In this document: piece after piece, positions 16,603 through 25,713 of the stretch
Layout: the number at the start of each line of letters is the position of its first letter
How positions within the stretch are numbered: the first letter of the stretch is position 1
Source: Arthrobacter sp. B1805
GTDB taxonomy: Bacteria > Actinomycetota > Actinomycetes > Actinomycetales > Micrococcaceae
NCBI RefSeq assembly: GCF_002929745.1
Contig: NZ_PJIQ01000017.1
Span: 1 to 49,063 of the forward strand
DNA length: 49,063 bases
Reading direction: 5' to 3'
The notes under the pieces: generated by a model
The model's input: the letters and a program-made list of their open reading frames with translations, nothing else
The model's database searches: none
Told to the model about the DNA's origin: nothing
Translations under genes and position numbers: made by a program

Positions 16603-17427
16603 ATGGAAATCCTCACGTACCGCGCATTCATCACGCCCGACGCGAATCCACGGTCGGGCAATCCGGCGGGGGTGGTCATCGGCGCGGAGGCACTGTCCCG
16701 GGCGGACATGCTCACCGTCGCGAGGGACCTGGGCTTCAGCGAGACCGCGTTCCTCACCGAGACCACGCCCGGGTCGACGCGCGTCCGCTATTTCAGCCCT
16801 CGGGACGAAATCGCTTTCTGCGGTCACGCGACCATCGCTTCCGGAGTCGCACTCGCTCGGCGAGGAGCCGGACCTGTCGTCGCTTTCGATACCAACGCGG
16901 GAGAGGTGCTCGTGGAGGTCTCGTCGGACCGGGCGACCCTCACTGCGGTCGACACGGAGGTCGATCCGTTGAGCGACGCACTGCTGGACGAGCTGCTCGC
17001 CGCTCTTCGCCTGTCGCGCGACGACCTCGACCCCGCCCTGCCACCGGCGTTCGTGCGCGGCGGGAATCCGCACCCGATCGTCTTCGTGCGGGAAGGCGTG
17101 CTCGCTTCTCTCGATCACGACGGCGAAGCGGTTCTGCACCTTCAGGACCGTGAGGGCTGGGACGGAACGATCCCCGTCGTCCACCGCCTGTCACCCGGCA
17201 GGTTCGCTTCCCGCAATCCGTTCCCTCGCGGTGGCATCCGGGAAGACCCCGCCACTGGCTCCGCTGCGGCAGGTCTCGGTGCCTATCTTCGTGCAGGTGA
17301 TCACCTTGCCCTGCCCGCGGTGGTCGAGGTCGAGCAGGGCGCGGAGGTCGGGCGTCCCTCGTTGATCACCGTCGAAATCCCACTCGAAGGCCGTATCCGT
17401 GTGACAGGCGCGGCCTCGGAGCTGTAG
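16603..17427 (+). CDS. PhzF family isomerase/epimerase
   Basis: 274-aa PhzF-fold protein with two similar halves. Catalytic Glu47 sits in DLGFSETAF; conserved FCGHATIASG and the EDPATGSAAAGLGAYL signature of the second half are both present. PhzF itself isomerises a dihydroanthranilate in phenazine biosynthesis, but no other phz genes are here, so this is one of the many stand-alone homologues with unknown substrate. I prefer ATG 16603 (MEILTYRAF) because TATGCT lies 7 nt upstream; ATG 16591 would add four residues. A large inverted repeat upstream suggests regulated expression. Confidence 0.9.
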   Translation: MEILTYRAFITPDANPRSGNPAGVVIGAEALSRADMLTVARDLGFSETAFLTETTPGSTRVRYFSPRDEIAFCGHATIASGVALARRGAGPVVAFDTNAGEVLVEVSSDRATLTAVDTEVDPLSDALLDELLAALRLSRDDLDPALPPAFVRGGNPHPIVFVREGVLASLDHDGEAVLHLQDREGWDGTIPVVHRLSPGRFASRNPFPRGGIREDPATGSAAAGLGAYLRAGDHLALPAVVEVEQGAEVGRPSLITVEIPLEGRIRVTGAASEL

Positions 17428-17590
17428 CGAACCCTGGGGGCGGCGTCGAGGGAAGTGCCAGAGGTGGGCGGATTATCGCCCTCGTCGTACCGGACGGGCT
17501 GACCGAATCCGAGCGTACGCCGGGTGGTACCGGCGGCTACCCTGACGAGAGCAGCCCTGGGTGTCACACCATCCCTCTGGAGGTCCTTCG

Positions 17591-19696
17591 GTGACAAGTA
17601 CCCTGCTTCGCTCGGCGACGCCTCCGACGGATGCGGTGAAGGCGTCGTCGTTCCGTCCCGACATCCAGGGTCTGCGCGGCCTCGCAGTCATCTCGGTGCT
17701 GCTGTACCACCTCGACGTACCCTTCGTGCCGGGCGGGTTCGTGGGAGTCGACGTCTTCTTCGTCATCTCCGGGTTCCTGATCACCGGGCTCCTGCTCAAG
17801 CAACTCGCCACGGCAGGGCGGATATCCCTCGTCGAGTTCTATGCCCGCAGAGCCAGGCGGCTGCTTCCTGCGGCGACCCTCGTCCTCGTGGCCACGGCAG
17901 CGCTGACCGCAGTGTTCCTGCCGATCACGCGGTGGGCGTCGATCGGCTGGGACATCATCGCTTCGGCTCTGTACGTCCAGAACTGGCGCCTTGCCGGCGA
18001 CTCCGTCGACTACCTCGACGGCGACGTGGGCCCGGGCCCGCTGCAGCACTTCTGGTCCCTCGGCGTGGAGGAGCAGTTCTATCTGGTCTGGCCCCTGCTG
18101 CTCATCGCCGCCGGCTGGCTCGCGACGAGGCGGAAGCGTCGTTCCGGACCGATCGCCGCGGCAGACCCGAGCCGGCTGCTGCTCATCGGGCTCGGCCTGG
18201 TGCTGCTGCCATCGCTGGCGTGGTCGGTCTACTTCACCGGAACAGAGCCGGAGCCCGCCTACTTCTCCTCGACGACACGGTTCTGGCAGCTCGCACTCGG
18301 CGCGATTCTCGCCGTGATCCCCGCGCGCCTTGAGAGGTTACCGAGCCGCGCCGCAGCGATCATGGGCTGGACCGGGATGGCCGGCATCATCGGCTCGGTC
18401 GTCCTGATCGACGGATCGCTCCCCTATCCGGGTGCAGCTGCCCTGGTTCCCACGATCTCGTCCGCCCTCGTGATCGCGTCGTGCACCGGGCGAGCACCAC
18501 TCGGGCCCGCACACGTCCTCGACACCCGGCCCATGACCTTCGTCGGAGACATCTCCTACTCCCTATACCTCTGGCACTGGCCACTCATCGTCCTGGCGAC
18601 GGCGGTCCTCGGGACACTGCACGGCACGGCGGTCATCCTCGTCGCCGGACTGTCGGTCGGCGTCGCCTTTCTCACCTACCGCTATGTGGAGAGGCCGGTC
18701 AACCGATGGAGGGCCCTCACCGTCGCTCCCGTGCGCGCGCTCTGTGCCGGCGCCGTTCTCGTGCTGGCCGGAGCAATCACGGGCGGGATGCTCGTGAACA
18801 CGGTCCGTGTGGAGGTGGACCGGGCCGAGGACGGCATGCGCCAGGCGGGCGATGTCCGGAACGGCGCCATGACCCTCCCAGGCGACCCCCGCTCGTCCGG
18901 GGTCCGGCCCCAGGAGACCGCTGAATACATCACACCGATGCCTATCGTGGCGGGCGAGGACTTCCCGACCTGCGACTCAACCAGGATCAGTCAGACCCAC
19001 ATCACGTCCTGCCAGTACGGCGATACGGCATCCGAGCGCCACGTCGTGCTGGTGGGGGACTCCCACGCGAAACAGTGGATCCCGGCACTCGACGGCATAG
19101 CCCGGGACAAGGGGTGGAAGCTCACGGCCTACATCCATGACGCCTGCCCCTTCGCAACCGGGGAACTCGAGCGGAAAGGGCGGCTCTACACCACCTGCAT
19201 GGAGTGGAACGCCCGCATGCAGGACCTACTGGGACGTGACGACCGTCTCGCGCTCGTCATCACCAGCAGCTATACGGAGAGCGCCGGCATCGCGGACGCA
19301 TCGGACGACGTCGCTTCCATGTCGGAAGCGTTCCAGCGATCGTGGAGCAGCTTCACCCGCCGTGGCATCCCTGTCGCCGTCATCAGGGACACTCCCGCAC
19401 CCGCCATCAACGTCCCGGACTGCGTTGCCCTGAACCTCGGGGATCTGACCGAATGCTCCGTGCCACGCAGCGAAGCAGCCGATGACAAGGGGCTGGCGCA
19501 ACTGATGGCCGCAGCATCCCTTCCCGGTACCACCGCCATCGACCTCAACGACTCCATCTGCCCCGCCACGAGGTGCCCGGCCGTCATCGGCGACGTCCTC
19601 ATCTACCGGGACACGGACCACCTGACGGCGTCGTACGTCCGGTCGCTCACTCCCCGCCTTGCGGAACCGCTCGAGGGGCTGGTCGACGCCGGGTAG
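17591..19696 (+). CDS. OafA/YrhL-type acyltransferase with SGNH domain
   Basis: 701-aa membrane O-acyltransferase. The acyltransferase-3 domain (about 20-360) begins FRPDIQGLRGLAVISVLLYH, with catalytic His40, and has about ten helices plus the YLWHWPLI and YRYVERPVNRWR motifs near its end. After an eleventh helix, an extracytoplasmic SGNH hydrolase-like domain shows the nucleophile block LVGDSHAKQW (Ser491) and the DxxH dyad Asp674-His677. Such two-domain proteins O-acetylate peptidoglycan, teichoic acid or surface polysaccharide. Start: GTG 17591, with GGAGG at perfect distance. Stands alone and ends before a long hairpin. Confidence 0.92.
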   Translation: MTSTLLRSATPPTDAVKASSFRPDIQGLRGLAVISVLLYHLDVPFVPGGFVGVDVFFVISGFLITGLLLKQLATAGRISLVEFYARRARRLLPAATLVLVATAALTAVFLPITRWASIGWDIIASALYVQNWRLAGDSVDYLDGDVGPGPLQHFWSLGVEEQFYLVWPLLLIAAGWLATRRKRRSGPIAAADPSRLLLIGLGLVLLPSLAWSVYFTGTEPEPAYFSSTTRFWQLALGAILAVIPARLERLPSRAAAIMGWTGMAGIIGSVVLIDGSLPYPGAAALVPTISSALVIASCTGRAPLGPAHVLDTRPMTFVGDISYSLYLWHWPLIVLATAVLGTLHGTAVILVAGLSVGVAFLTYRYVERPVNRWRALTVAPVRALCAGAVLVLAGAITGGMLVNTVRVEVDRAEDGMRQAGDVRNGAMTLPGDPRSSGVRPQETAEYITPMPIVAGEDFPTCDSTRISQTHITSCQYGDTASERHVVLVGDSHAKQWIPALDGIARDKGWKLTAYIHDACPFATGELERKGRLYTTCMEWNARMQDLLGRDDRLALVITSSYTESAGIADASDDVASMSEAFQRSWSSFTRRGIPVAVIRDTPAPAINVPDCVALNLGDLTECSVPRSEAADDKGLAQLMAAASLPGTTAIDLNDSICPATRCPAVIGDVLIYRDTDHLTASYVRSLTPRLAEPLEGLVDAG

Positions 19697-19723
19697 CTCC
19701 CCCAGGACCGAGGGATTAAACAC

Positions 19724-19769
19724 GAGAGGCCGGTACTTCCTCTATTCCTAGCGGAAGTACCGGCCTCTC
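19724..19769. terminator. Bidirectional hairpin between acyltransferase and tRNA-Tyr
   Basis: Perfect 17-bp stem (19724-19740 with 19753-19769) and 12-nt loop, 27 nt after the acyltransferase stop and 7 nt beyond the tRNA 3' end. Serves both converging transcripts. Confidence 0.85.
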
Positions 19770-19776
19770 CTTGCTG

Positions 19777-19858
19777 TGGCAGATGAGGGATTCGAACCCC
19801 CGTAGGCGTTGCCAGCTGATTTACAGTCAGCCCCCTTTGGCCGCTCGGGTAATCTGCC
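19777..19858 (-). tRNA. tRNA-Tyr (GTA)
   Basis: 82-nt tRNA with a perfect 7-bp acceptor stem (GGCAGAT with ATCTGCC), discriminator A, no encoded CCA, T-loop GGTTCGAATCC, anticodon stem-loop CTGACTGTAAATCAG with anticodon GTA (19824-19822), and the long variable arm expected of bacterial tRNA-Tyr. The D-arm region carries CGAGCGGCCAAAGGGG as in other class II tRNAs. Confidence 0.97.
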
Positions 19859-19946
19859 GAACGTCTTCACAGGAAGACCGCCCGCAGCAAGCGCGGGCAA
19901 GACAACTTTACAGACAAACAGCCGCTGTGACGAATCCGCGCTGGCG

Positions 19947-20315
19947 CTAGAGGCCCGCGGCGATCCTGCGCTCGATCTGCGCGTAGAAACCGTCCGCCTG
20001 CTCGGGCGTGACGAGACGCATCAGGACCGCCTGGTCGAGGTCGTCACGGACCCCGGCGAGCCGCACCTCCGACGGCGTCGCCCCTGGCGCAACGGCGACC
20101 GGCGATGCGACCGTCACCGACGACGCCGGGTCCGGCCCGAGCGTGATGTCCTTCGCTTCGTGGTCCGCATCCGCAGCGACGGCTCGCGGCGGCACGGCCA
20201 GCGCCGGCGCCGCCGTGACACCCGTCAGGGATGCCGCGGCGGCTGCCGCGAGGAAGGACCCCGCTACCGCCGTGCGGAGACGGACCTGGTAGCGCCGGTG
20301 TCGTGGGTCAGGCAT
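19947..20315 (-). CDS. Small secreted protein of unknown function
   Basis: 122-aa protein. A basic start ([14 protein letters not shown]) and an Ala-rich hydrophobic core of about 20 residues form a Sec signal peptide with a likely cut after APALA. The mature part is acidic and low-complexity up to about residue 85; the last 35 residues ([27 protein letters not shown]) resemble a short helical repeat seen in several secreted actinobacterial proteins. The frame is open to 20459, but ATG 20315 has GAGGAGAG upstream. Divergent from yajQ. Function unknown. Confidence 0.7.
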   Translation of the reverse strand: MPDPRHRRYQVRLRTAVAGSFLAAAAAASLTGVTAAPALAVPPRAVAADADHEAKDITLGPDPASSVTVASPVAVAPGATPSEVRLAGVRDDLDQAVLMRLVTPEQADGFYAQIERRIAAGL

Positions 20316-20477
20316 GAAATTCTCTCCTCGAGGGGCGACTGGTACTCCTACCGTTCCATCGGACCGTGTACGCGTCCCCGGAGTGGCCTGACCGCTCCCT
20401 GTGAAGCGCCCGGCCCAGCCGTCCGGGGGTTGCGGATAGTCTTTAACGCAAGAACCCAACCACCCCGAGGAGGCATC

Positions 20478-20966
20478 GTGGCGAGTGAATCCACGTTCGA
20501 CGTCGTAAGCAAAGTGGACAAGCAGGAGGTCGCCAACGCGCTGAACCAGGCGCAGAAGGAGATCGCCCAGCGGTACGACTTCAAGGGGGTCGGCGCGGAG
20601 GTGGACTTCAGCGGCGAGAAGATCCTCATGAAGGCGAACTCGGAGGAGCGCGTCCTGGCCGTGCTCGACGTCCTGCAGTCCAAGATGATCAAGCGCGGCA
20701 TCTCCCTGAAATCCCTCGACACGGGCGAGCCCTACCCGTCCGGCAAGGAGTTCCGCCTCGAGACGACCATCAAGGAGGGCATCGCGCAGGATCTTGCGAA
20801 GAAGATCAACAAGCTGATCCGTGATGAGGCCCCCAAGGGCGTGAAGTCGCAGATCCAGGGCGATGAACTGCGCGTCAGCTCGAAATCACGCGATGACCTG
20901 CAGGCCACCATGGCGCTCCTCAAGAACTTCGATGAGGCCGACCTCCAGTTCGTGAACATGCGCTGA
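20478..20966 (+). CDS. yajQ: YajQ family nucleotide-binding protein
   Basis: 162-aa cytoplasmic protein matching YajQ over its whole length: [68 protein letters not shown] and the end DLQFVNMR. Some family members bind cyclic di-GMP or tRNA/RNA; the role in actinobacteria is not settled. GTG 20478 with GAGGAGG upstream is the start. Closed by a very stable hairpin shared with the convergent htpX. Confidence 0.96.
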   Translation: MASESTFDVVSKVDKQEVANALNQAQKEIAQRYDFKGVGAEVDFSGEKILMKANSEERVLAVLDVLQSKMIKRGISLKSLDTGEPYPSGKEFRLETTIKEGIAQDLAKKINKLIRDEAPKGVKSQIQGDELRVSSKSRDDLQATMALLKNFDEADLQFVNMR

Positions 20967-20991
20967 CAGTGCCTTCTCTGTAGACAGCTTT

Positions 20992-21040
20992 GACGACGAC
21001 GGCGGCCCCACCTGCGAAAGGTGGGGCCGCCGTCGTCGTC
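20992..21040. terminator. Very long hairpin terminator between yajQ and htpX
   Basis: Perfect 22-bp stem (20992-21013 with 21019-21040) around GCGAA. It lies 25 nt after yajQ and 11 nt after htpX, so both genes probably end here. Confidence 0.9.
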
Positions 21041-21051
21041 GTGGGCATTTC

Positions 21052-21930
21052 TCAGGTGAGCGGGCGTCCCGCCATGCCCTCGAGGCGCGCGATGCGCTGG
21101 TCCATGGGCGGGTGGGTCGCGAAGAGCTTGCCCACGCCTGCCCCCTTGAACGGATTGGCGATCATGAGGTGTGAGGTGTTCACCAGTCGCTGATCCTGCG
21201 GGAGCGGAGCGCGCTGCGTCCCTCGCTCGAGCTTGCGGAGCGCCGAGGCGAGGGCCAGCGGGTCGTCCGTCAGGATCGCACCGTCCTCATCGGCGTCGTA
21301 CTCGCGCGTACGGCCGATGGCCGTCTGGATGAGCCCCGCGGCCAGGGGTGCGAGGAAGGCGAGCAGCAGGGCCGCGATCGGGTTGCCGCCCTGATTCCGG
21401 TTGCCGCCCATCATGCCCGCGAACGCGAACATCTGGGCGACGGACGTGATGACGCCGGCGACTGCGGCAGCGATGGATCCGGTGAGGATGTCCCGGTTGT
21501 AGACGTGCATGAGCTCGTGCCCGAGGACTCCGCGCAGCTCCCGCTCGTCGAGCAGCTGCAGGATGCCCTGCGTGCAGCACACCGCGGAGTTCTCCGGGTT
21601 GCGGCCGGTCGCGAAGGCGTTCGGGGCCATGGTCGGCGAGACGTAGAGCCTCGGCATGGGCTTGTTCGCCCGCGTGCTGAGCTCGCGCACGATCCGGTAC
21701 ATGGCCGGCGCCTGCTGCTCCGTGACCTCGACGGCACCCATGCTGCGGATCGCGATCTTGTCGCTGTTCCAGTAGCTGTAGGCGATCGAGCCGACGCCGA
21801 GCAGGGCGAACAGCCAGATGAACATGGAACTGCCGGTGGCTCCAGCGATGACTGCGCCGAAGACGAGGAAGATCCCCATGAGGGCGCCGAACAACAACGC
21901 CGTCTTGGCACCGTTGAAATGGTTGTGCAC
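21052..21930 (-). CDS. htpX: Membrane zinc protease HtpX
   Basis: 292-aa M48 membrane metalloprotease that degrades damaged membrane proteins. Two N-terminal helices (about 9-31 and 33-51), zinc motif His138-Glu139-x2-His142 in [12 protein letters not shown], two further hydrophobic segments (about 150-175 and 185-205), and third ligand Glu210 in [11 protein letters not shown]. Family end motif [11 protein letters not shown] is present. Length is normal. Monocistronic; upstream lies the hexamer array and the MFS gene. Confidence 0.96.
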   Translation of the reverse strand: MHNHFNGAKTALLFGALMGIFLVFGAVIAGATGSSMFIWLFALLGVGSIAYSYWNSDKIAIRSMGAVEVTEQQAPAMYRIVRELSTRANKPMPRLYVSPTMAPNAFATGRNPENSAVCCTQGILQLLDERELRGVLGHELMHVYNRDILTGSIAAAVAGVITSVAQMFAFAGMMGGNRNQGGNPIAALLLAFLAPLAAGLIQTAIGRTREYDADEDGAILTDDPLALASALRKLERGTQRAPLPQDQRLVNTSHLMIANPFKGAGVGKLFATHPPMDQRIARLEGMAGRPLT

Positions 21931-22047
21931 TGCAACTCCTTGTACTGGGTGGGCCGGGCGGCCCCTTCAGTAGAACGGGGAATCCCAGCGGCCTGTTCCA
22001 CTCATCGTACGGGGGTGCGCTGCGCGGCCGGCGGAGAGGACCGTGAC

Positions 22048-22101
22048 GGTCACGGTCACGGTCACGGTCACGGTCACGGTCACGGTCACGGTCACGGTCA
22101 C
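22048..22101. repeat. Hexamer tandem array (GGTCAC)x9
   Basis: Nine perfect head-to-tail copies of GGTCAC on the + strand, with one degenerate partial unit on each side. On the - strand it reads (GTGACC)n; the MFS stop TGA (22100-22098) is the first of a series of in-frame TGA codons repeated every two codons. Read in another frame it would give a Thr-Val repeat, which I do not believe is coding. Confidence 0.95.
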
Positions 22102-23384
22102 GGTTCCGGCCGGCGGGAGTCGTACTGGAGGAAGCGCGGCTGCCACCGCGCGACCGCGAGCACGAGCGCGGCACACGCGACACCTCCGACGACGGCGGTC
22201 CAGCCCTCCCCCAGCCACGATGCCTGACCTCCGGCGACCATGTCGCCGGCACGGGGACCACCGGCGACGACGACGATGAATACACCCTGGAGACGGCCAC
22301 GCATGGCGTCCGGCGTCGCGGACTGGAGAATCGTGTTCCGGAACACGCTGCTGATGGAATCCGCGATACCCGCGAGGACGAGGCAGACCGATGCCGGCAC
22401 TACCCATGCGGACAGTTCCCCCTCGCCCGGGGTCGGCAGGGATGACGAGCCGGCCATGACGACCACGAGTCCGAAACCGGCCACCGAAGCGCCCCACCCC
22501 ACGATGGACCAGACGACGGCCTGGCCGTGCTTGTGGATGCGCCCGAGTGGCCCGGAGAACAGGCCCGCCAGCACCGAACCGAAGGCGGCCGATGCGAGCA
22601 GGATGCCGACCGTGAGTTCTCCCCCGCCGATGAGCACGGCCCCGACCGCGGGGAGCAGCGCCCGCGGCTGGGACGTGATCATGGCGATGAGGTCCAGGAT
22701 GAACGTCATGCGGATGTTCGGCCGCGTGCCCAGGAAGCGGAAGCCCTCGAGAACCGTCGCGAGCCCGGCCCTGCGGGTGGGACCTTCCGGAGGCATCGGC
22801 GGGAGGCGGAAGACCGCCCAGACGGCGAAGGTGAACGTGACGACGTCGACGGTGTACGTCCAGGCGTAACCGACCTGCGCGACGAGCAACCCGGCGAGCA
22901 GCGGGCCGAGCGTGAACGCGAGGCCGAAGGTGATCATGCTCAGCGCGTTGGCGGCAGGCAGCAGCTCGGGCCGGACGAGGCGCGGGATGATCGAGCTCCG
23001 CGTGGGCTGGTTGATCCCGGCGGCACCGGACTGGATCGCGATCAGGATGTAGAGGAGCCACACGCTGTCCACGCCGGCCCAGGCCTGGATGGCGATGGCC
23101 ATGGTGGTGCCCCACAGCGCGAAGCCCGAGTACAGCGCGACCTTCCGGCGATCCTGGGCGTCGGCGATCGCTCCGCCATACAAGCCCGCGACGACCAGGG
23201 GTACGAGGGCGAAGAGGCTGAGCAGGCCGACGCTGAAGGTGGACTGCGTGAGCGAGTAGACCTGCAGGCTCACCGCGACGATGGTGAGCTGCGTGCCGAT
23301 CGCCGAGAGCGCGGTGCCGATGTACAGCCTACGGAACGCCGGACTCTCCCTCAGCGGTGTGATGTCGGCGAGGAGTCTTGGCAC
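22098..23384 (-). CDS. MFS transporter (EntS-like)
   Basis: 428-aa exporter of the major facilitator superfamily, with about 11-12 hydrophobic segments. Seen: FRRLYIGTALSAIGTQ in helix 1, the loop motif GGAIADAQDRRKVALYSG between helices 2 and 3, and the central loop around PPMPPEGPTRRAGLA. The layout resembles the MFS_3/EntS group, which exports siderophores or drugs; the real substrate is unknown. Start is GTG 23384 (MPRLLADITPL) without a strong ribosome site. Its last codons (RRPEP) run into a GTGACC hexamer array that supplies the stop codon. Confidence 0.88.
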   Translation of the reverse strand: MPRLLADITPLRESPAFRRLYIGTALSAIGTQLTIVAVSLQVYSLTQSTFSVGLLSLFALVPLVVAGLYGGAIADAQDRRKVALYSGFALWGTTMAIAIQAWAGVDSVWLLYILIAIQSGAAGINQPTRSSIIPRLVRPELLPAANALSMITFGLAFTLGPLLAGLLVAQVGYAWTYTVDVVTFTFAVWAVFRLPPMPPEGPTRRAGLATVLEGFRFLGTRPNIRMTFILDLIAMITSQPRALLPAVGAVLIGGGELTVGILLASAAFGSVLAGLFSGPLGRIHKHGQAVVWSIVGWGASVAGFGLVVVMAGSSSLPTPGEGELSAWVVPASVCLVLAGIADSISSVFRNTILQSATPDAMRGRLQGVFIVVVAGGPRAGDMVAGGQASWLGEGWTAVVGGVACAALVLAVARWQPRFLQYDSRRPEP

Positions 23385-23564
23385 GGGGAAAGTCTAGCCG
23401 GGTGATGATTCGCTCCGGCAACGGTTGGCGAGGTGGAAAAGGAACCGACGGTCGTCGTCGTGCACCCGGACATGACTCGATCTACCGGGTCCGCTCCCCG
23501 TAGCGCTACTCCCCGTCGGACCGGGTGGCTGCGGACGGGAGACCGTTGGGTGGGGCCGGAGCTG

Positions 23565-24366
23565 TCATGGACGCCGGTACCGCGTGGCGGTCACGTCCTG
23601 CATGAGGTCTCCGAACATTTCGGTCATGGAGATGGCCACACCCGCATGCTGCGCGATCAGGTCGGCTCCGTCGCCGAGTGTCGCTCGGACGGCGTTCAGC
23701 GCCGGTGTGGCTCGGCTCGCGGCGGCAGCGCGCAGAAGCTCCAGGCGCTCCGAACCGGAGGTATGGCCGAGCTCGAACAACGTCCAGTGGAAGAGGTGCA
23801 TCAGGGCAGTATCACGGTCGAAGCCGTCATGGGCAGGCATGCATTCCGACTCCTCCACGGTGAGGTCGAACTCCCGGTGGAGCGACAGGCCGAAGTCCGT
23901 GAAGAGGAGTCTGCCGTCCCGGACGAGGATGTTCCCCGGGTGCACGTCGGAGGGGAGGAGCATCGCCGTCGAACTTGCTGAGGTCCGCCTGGCACTTCGC
24001 ATCGATGACTCTCCATCCGAGCAGGAGCGGAAAGAAGTCCGCTGCTCCCGTTCGGACCCACTCGGACGTCGTCCGATGCGCGGCCAGTTCTCGGCCGACC
24101 GCGTGGGTGGGGCTTCCGATCCCATAGTGGGAGATGAAAGGAAGCGGGAGCCGACTGGTCGTGGCTGTCGGATCCGCTTCCTCGACAGCCGTCAGGGGAA
24201 GCTGTTTCACGAAGGCAGCCGCTCCGCCGACGCGCGCCGTCAGGGTCGTTCCGCCGATTCCGACGCCTACGCGTTCGGCGGTGTCGACAAGCATCCGTAC
24301 GCCGGCGTCGTCCAGTCCGTCGAGCACGGCAGTGATGGCTCGGGCGTCGTCGAGGCGGACCGTCAT
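23565..24366 (-). pseudogene. Frameshifted protein-kinase-like (APH-type) gene
   Basis: Two overlapping - strand frames together make a kinase-like protein. The N-terminal part (from 24366) has candidate ATP Lys54 in AAFVKQLPL and Glu93 in VGRELAAHR. The C-terminal part (ending 23565) has SDVHPGNILVRDGRLLFTDFGLSLHREF, that is the catalytic-loop Asp/Asn and the DFG-like Asp. The shift of one base lies near 23950-23970. Only about 25 residues separate the end of the N-lobe (PLLLGWRVID) from the catalytic loop, so helices D and E and the His of HxDxHPGN seem deleted as well. I take it as a decayed gene; a single sequencing error would not explain the missing segment. Confidence 0.75.
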
Positions 24367-24410
24367 CGCTCCACCCTAAGCGTGCGGCGCTCGGATCGCC
24401 GCCCGAGGTC

Positions 24411-25139
24411 TCAACCGGAGGCGGCGTCCCGCTCCCCCGCCTCGATGGCGCGGTCGATCTCCTGCAGCACGCGCGTGTCGGCGATCGGACGGAAGTGACC
24501 CATCGTGTCGAGCTGGACGTTCCGCGCGCCCTCGACGTAGCTGCCGCCGGGGATGTGGGGATCGAAGCGGCCGTAGATCGAGGTGATGTGGCCGTTGAGC
24601 TCGAGATTGGCGCGCAGGGTCCGCAGCGTCCTGTTGTGCGGGGAGAACGCCCGGATACTGGGCAACAGGAAGAAGTTCGCGTAGATCGAGCCGGAGAACG
24701 GCGTGTTCACGGCCACCAGCCGCGTGATCCGCCTGGTGACGCTGGACATCGTCATGAGGAACTTCCCGATCAGGCCGCCTTTGCTGTGCGCGACGACGAC
24801 CACGTCGGTGAGGTCGTTCTCCTCGAGGTACCCGGCGGCGAGCTGGGCCATGGCCTCCACGGTGCCGCGGTTGTAGCCCAGCTTCTGCACCACATGGACG
24901 GGATGGCCCGCACGGTGGAGGTGGTCGGCGATGGGCCGCATGAACTGCCAGGTCTCGTAGATGCCGGGGATCAGCAGGACCGGAGCCTTGCCGGCGGGAC
25001 TTCCGGGAGGCGGAGTCAGGTAGTGCGCAGGATCGTCGCGGAAGACGAACCCGTGCACCTGCCAGAAGCCGACATAGGCGTAGTCCAGCAGCCAGGCCCA
25101 GCCGCGCTTGATGAGGATCACCCTCCCCACGGTACCCAC
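24411..25139 (-). CDS. Alpha/beta-hydrolase, lipase-like
   Basis: 242-aa hydrolase. Oxyanion block PVLLIPGIYETWQFM, nucleophile Ser119 in VVVVAHSKGGLIGK, and late Asp/His candidates in YGRFDPHIPGG and DTMGHFRPI make a complete triad. The N-terminal 45 residues are aromatic and hydrophobic but not a clear signal peptide, so it may be membrane-associated. GTG 25139 is the first possible start; GTG 25130 and 25121 remain possible, since GGGGAGG sits among them. Substrate unknown, probably esters or lipids. Divergent from fur. Confidence 0.82.
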   Translation of the reverse strand: MGTVGRVILIKRGWAWLLDYAYVGFWQVHGFVFRDDPAHYLTPPPGSPAGKAPVLLIPGIYETWQFMRPIADHLHRAGHPVHVVQKLGYNRGTVEAMAQLAAGYLEENDLTDVVVVAHSKGGLIGKFLMTMSSVTRRITRLVAVNTPFSGSIYANFFLLPSIRAFSPHNRTLRTLRANLELNGHITSIYGRFDPHIPGGSYVEGARNVQLDTMGHFRPIADTRVLQEIDRAIEAGERDAASG

Positions 25140-25174
25140 CGCACCGGCACCGTGGTGTGCGAGTTGGGTGCGCC

Positions 25175-25200
25175 TATTATGACTAATTCAGATTTACTGG
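25175..25200 (+). promoter_or_regulatory. fur promoter with a likely FurA box
   Basis: TATTAT (25175-25180) is a good -10. It overlaps the AT-rich stretch TATGACTAATTCAGATTTA, which resembles the FurA site I recall upstream of mycobacterial furA (core TGACT-ATTC-AGA). This implies autoregulation of furA-katA by the peroxide sensor. No clear -35 is visible. Confidence 0.6.
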
Positions 25201-25212
25201 TTTGATGGAGCC

Positions 25213-25674
25213 ATGACGCAGACAGCCAGGACGCCGGAGGCCCGCGAGGCCCAGTGGTCCGCTGCGCTGCATGCCCATCATCGCCGCGTGACACGCCAAC
25301 GCCTCGCCGTCCTCGCCGCCGTCGAGCGGTTTCCGCACGCGACGGCCGACGACGCCGCGACCGCCGTTCGCGCGGAACTGCCCCACATCACGGTCCAGTC
25401 CGTCTACGTGATCCTCGCCGACCTCACCGACATCGGCCTGCTGCGGCGCATCGAGACGCCGCACTCCCCCGCCCGCTACGAGACCCGCGTGGGCGACAAC
25501 CACCACCACGCCGTCTGCACCGGATGCGGCCGGATCGAGGACGTCGACTGCGCGGTGGGACACGCGCCCTGCCTGACTCCGGAGTGGTCCCCCGGCGCCT
25601 CGCGCATGACCATCCAGATCGCAGAGGTCCTCTACCAGGGCCTCTGCGACGACTGCCGCACGGCAGCCCCCTGA
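25213..25674 (+). CDS. furA: Fur-family peroxide/metal regulator (FurA)
   Basis: 153-aa metal-dependent repressor. Winged helix at about 25-85 (RVTRQRLAVLAAV, ITVQSVYVILADLTDIGLLRR), the His-rich hinge DNHHHAVC (97-99), and two structural zinc CxxC pairs, Cys102/Cys105 and Cys145/Cys148. Genes of this kind directly before a catalase are FurA/CatR-type peroxide sensors that derepress the catalase when a bound Fe is oxidised. The start at 25213 has TGGAG close upstream. katA follows after 39 nt, probably in the same mRNA. Confidence 0.93.
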   Translation: MTQTARTPEAREAQWSAALHAHHRRVTRQRLAVLAAVERFPHATADDAATAVRAELPHITVQSVYVILADLTDIGLLRRIETPHSPARYETRVGDNHHHAVCTGCGRIEDVDCAVGHAPCLTPEWSPGASRMTIQIAEVLYQGLCDDCRTAAP

Positions 25675-25713
25675 GCCACCACTGATCCCCCAACCCCTAG
25701 GAATAGGAGCACT

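Noticed and set aside
16603..17427. Phenazine biosynthesis locus
   Set aside because: Only a stand-alone PhzF homologue is present; no phzA-E/G genes around it.
22043..22279. Thr-Val repeat protein (+ strand) from the hexamer array
   Set aside because: It is simply the translation of GGTCAC repeats, antisense to the MFS gene, with no ribosome site or domain.
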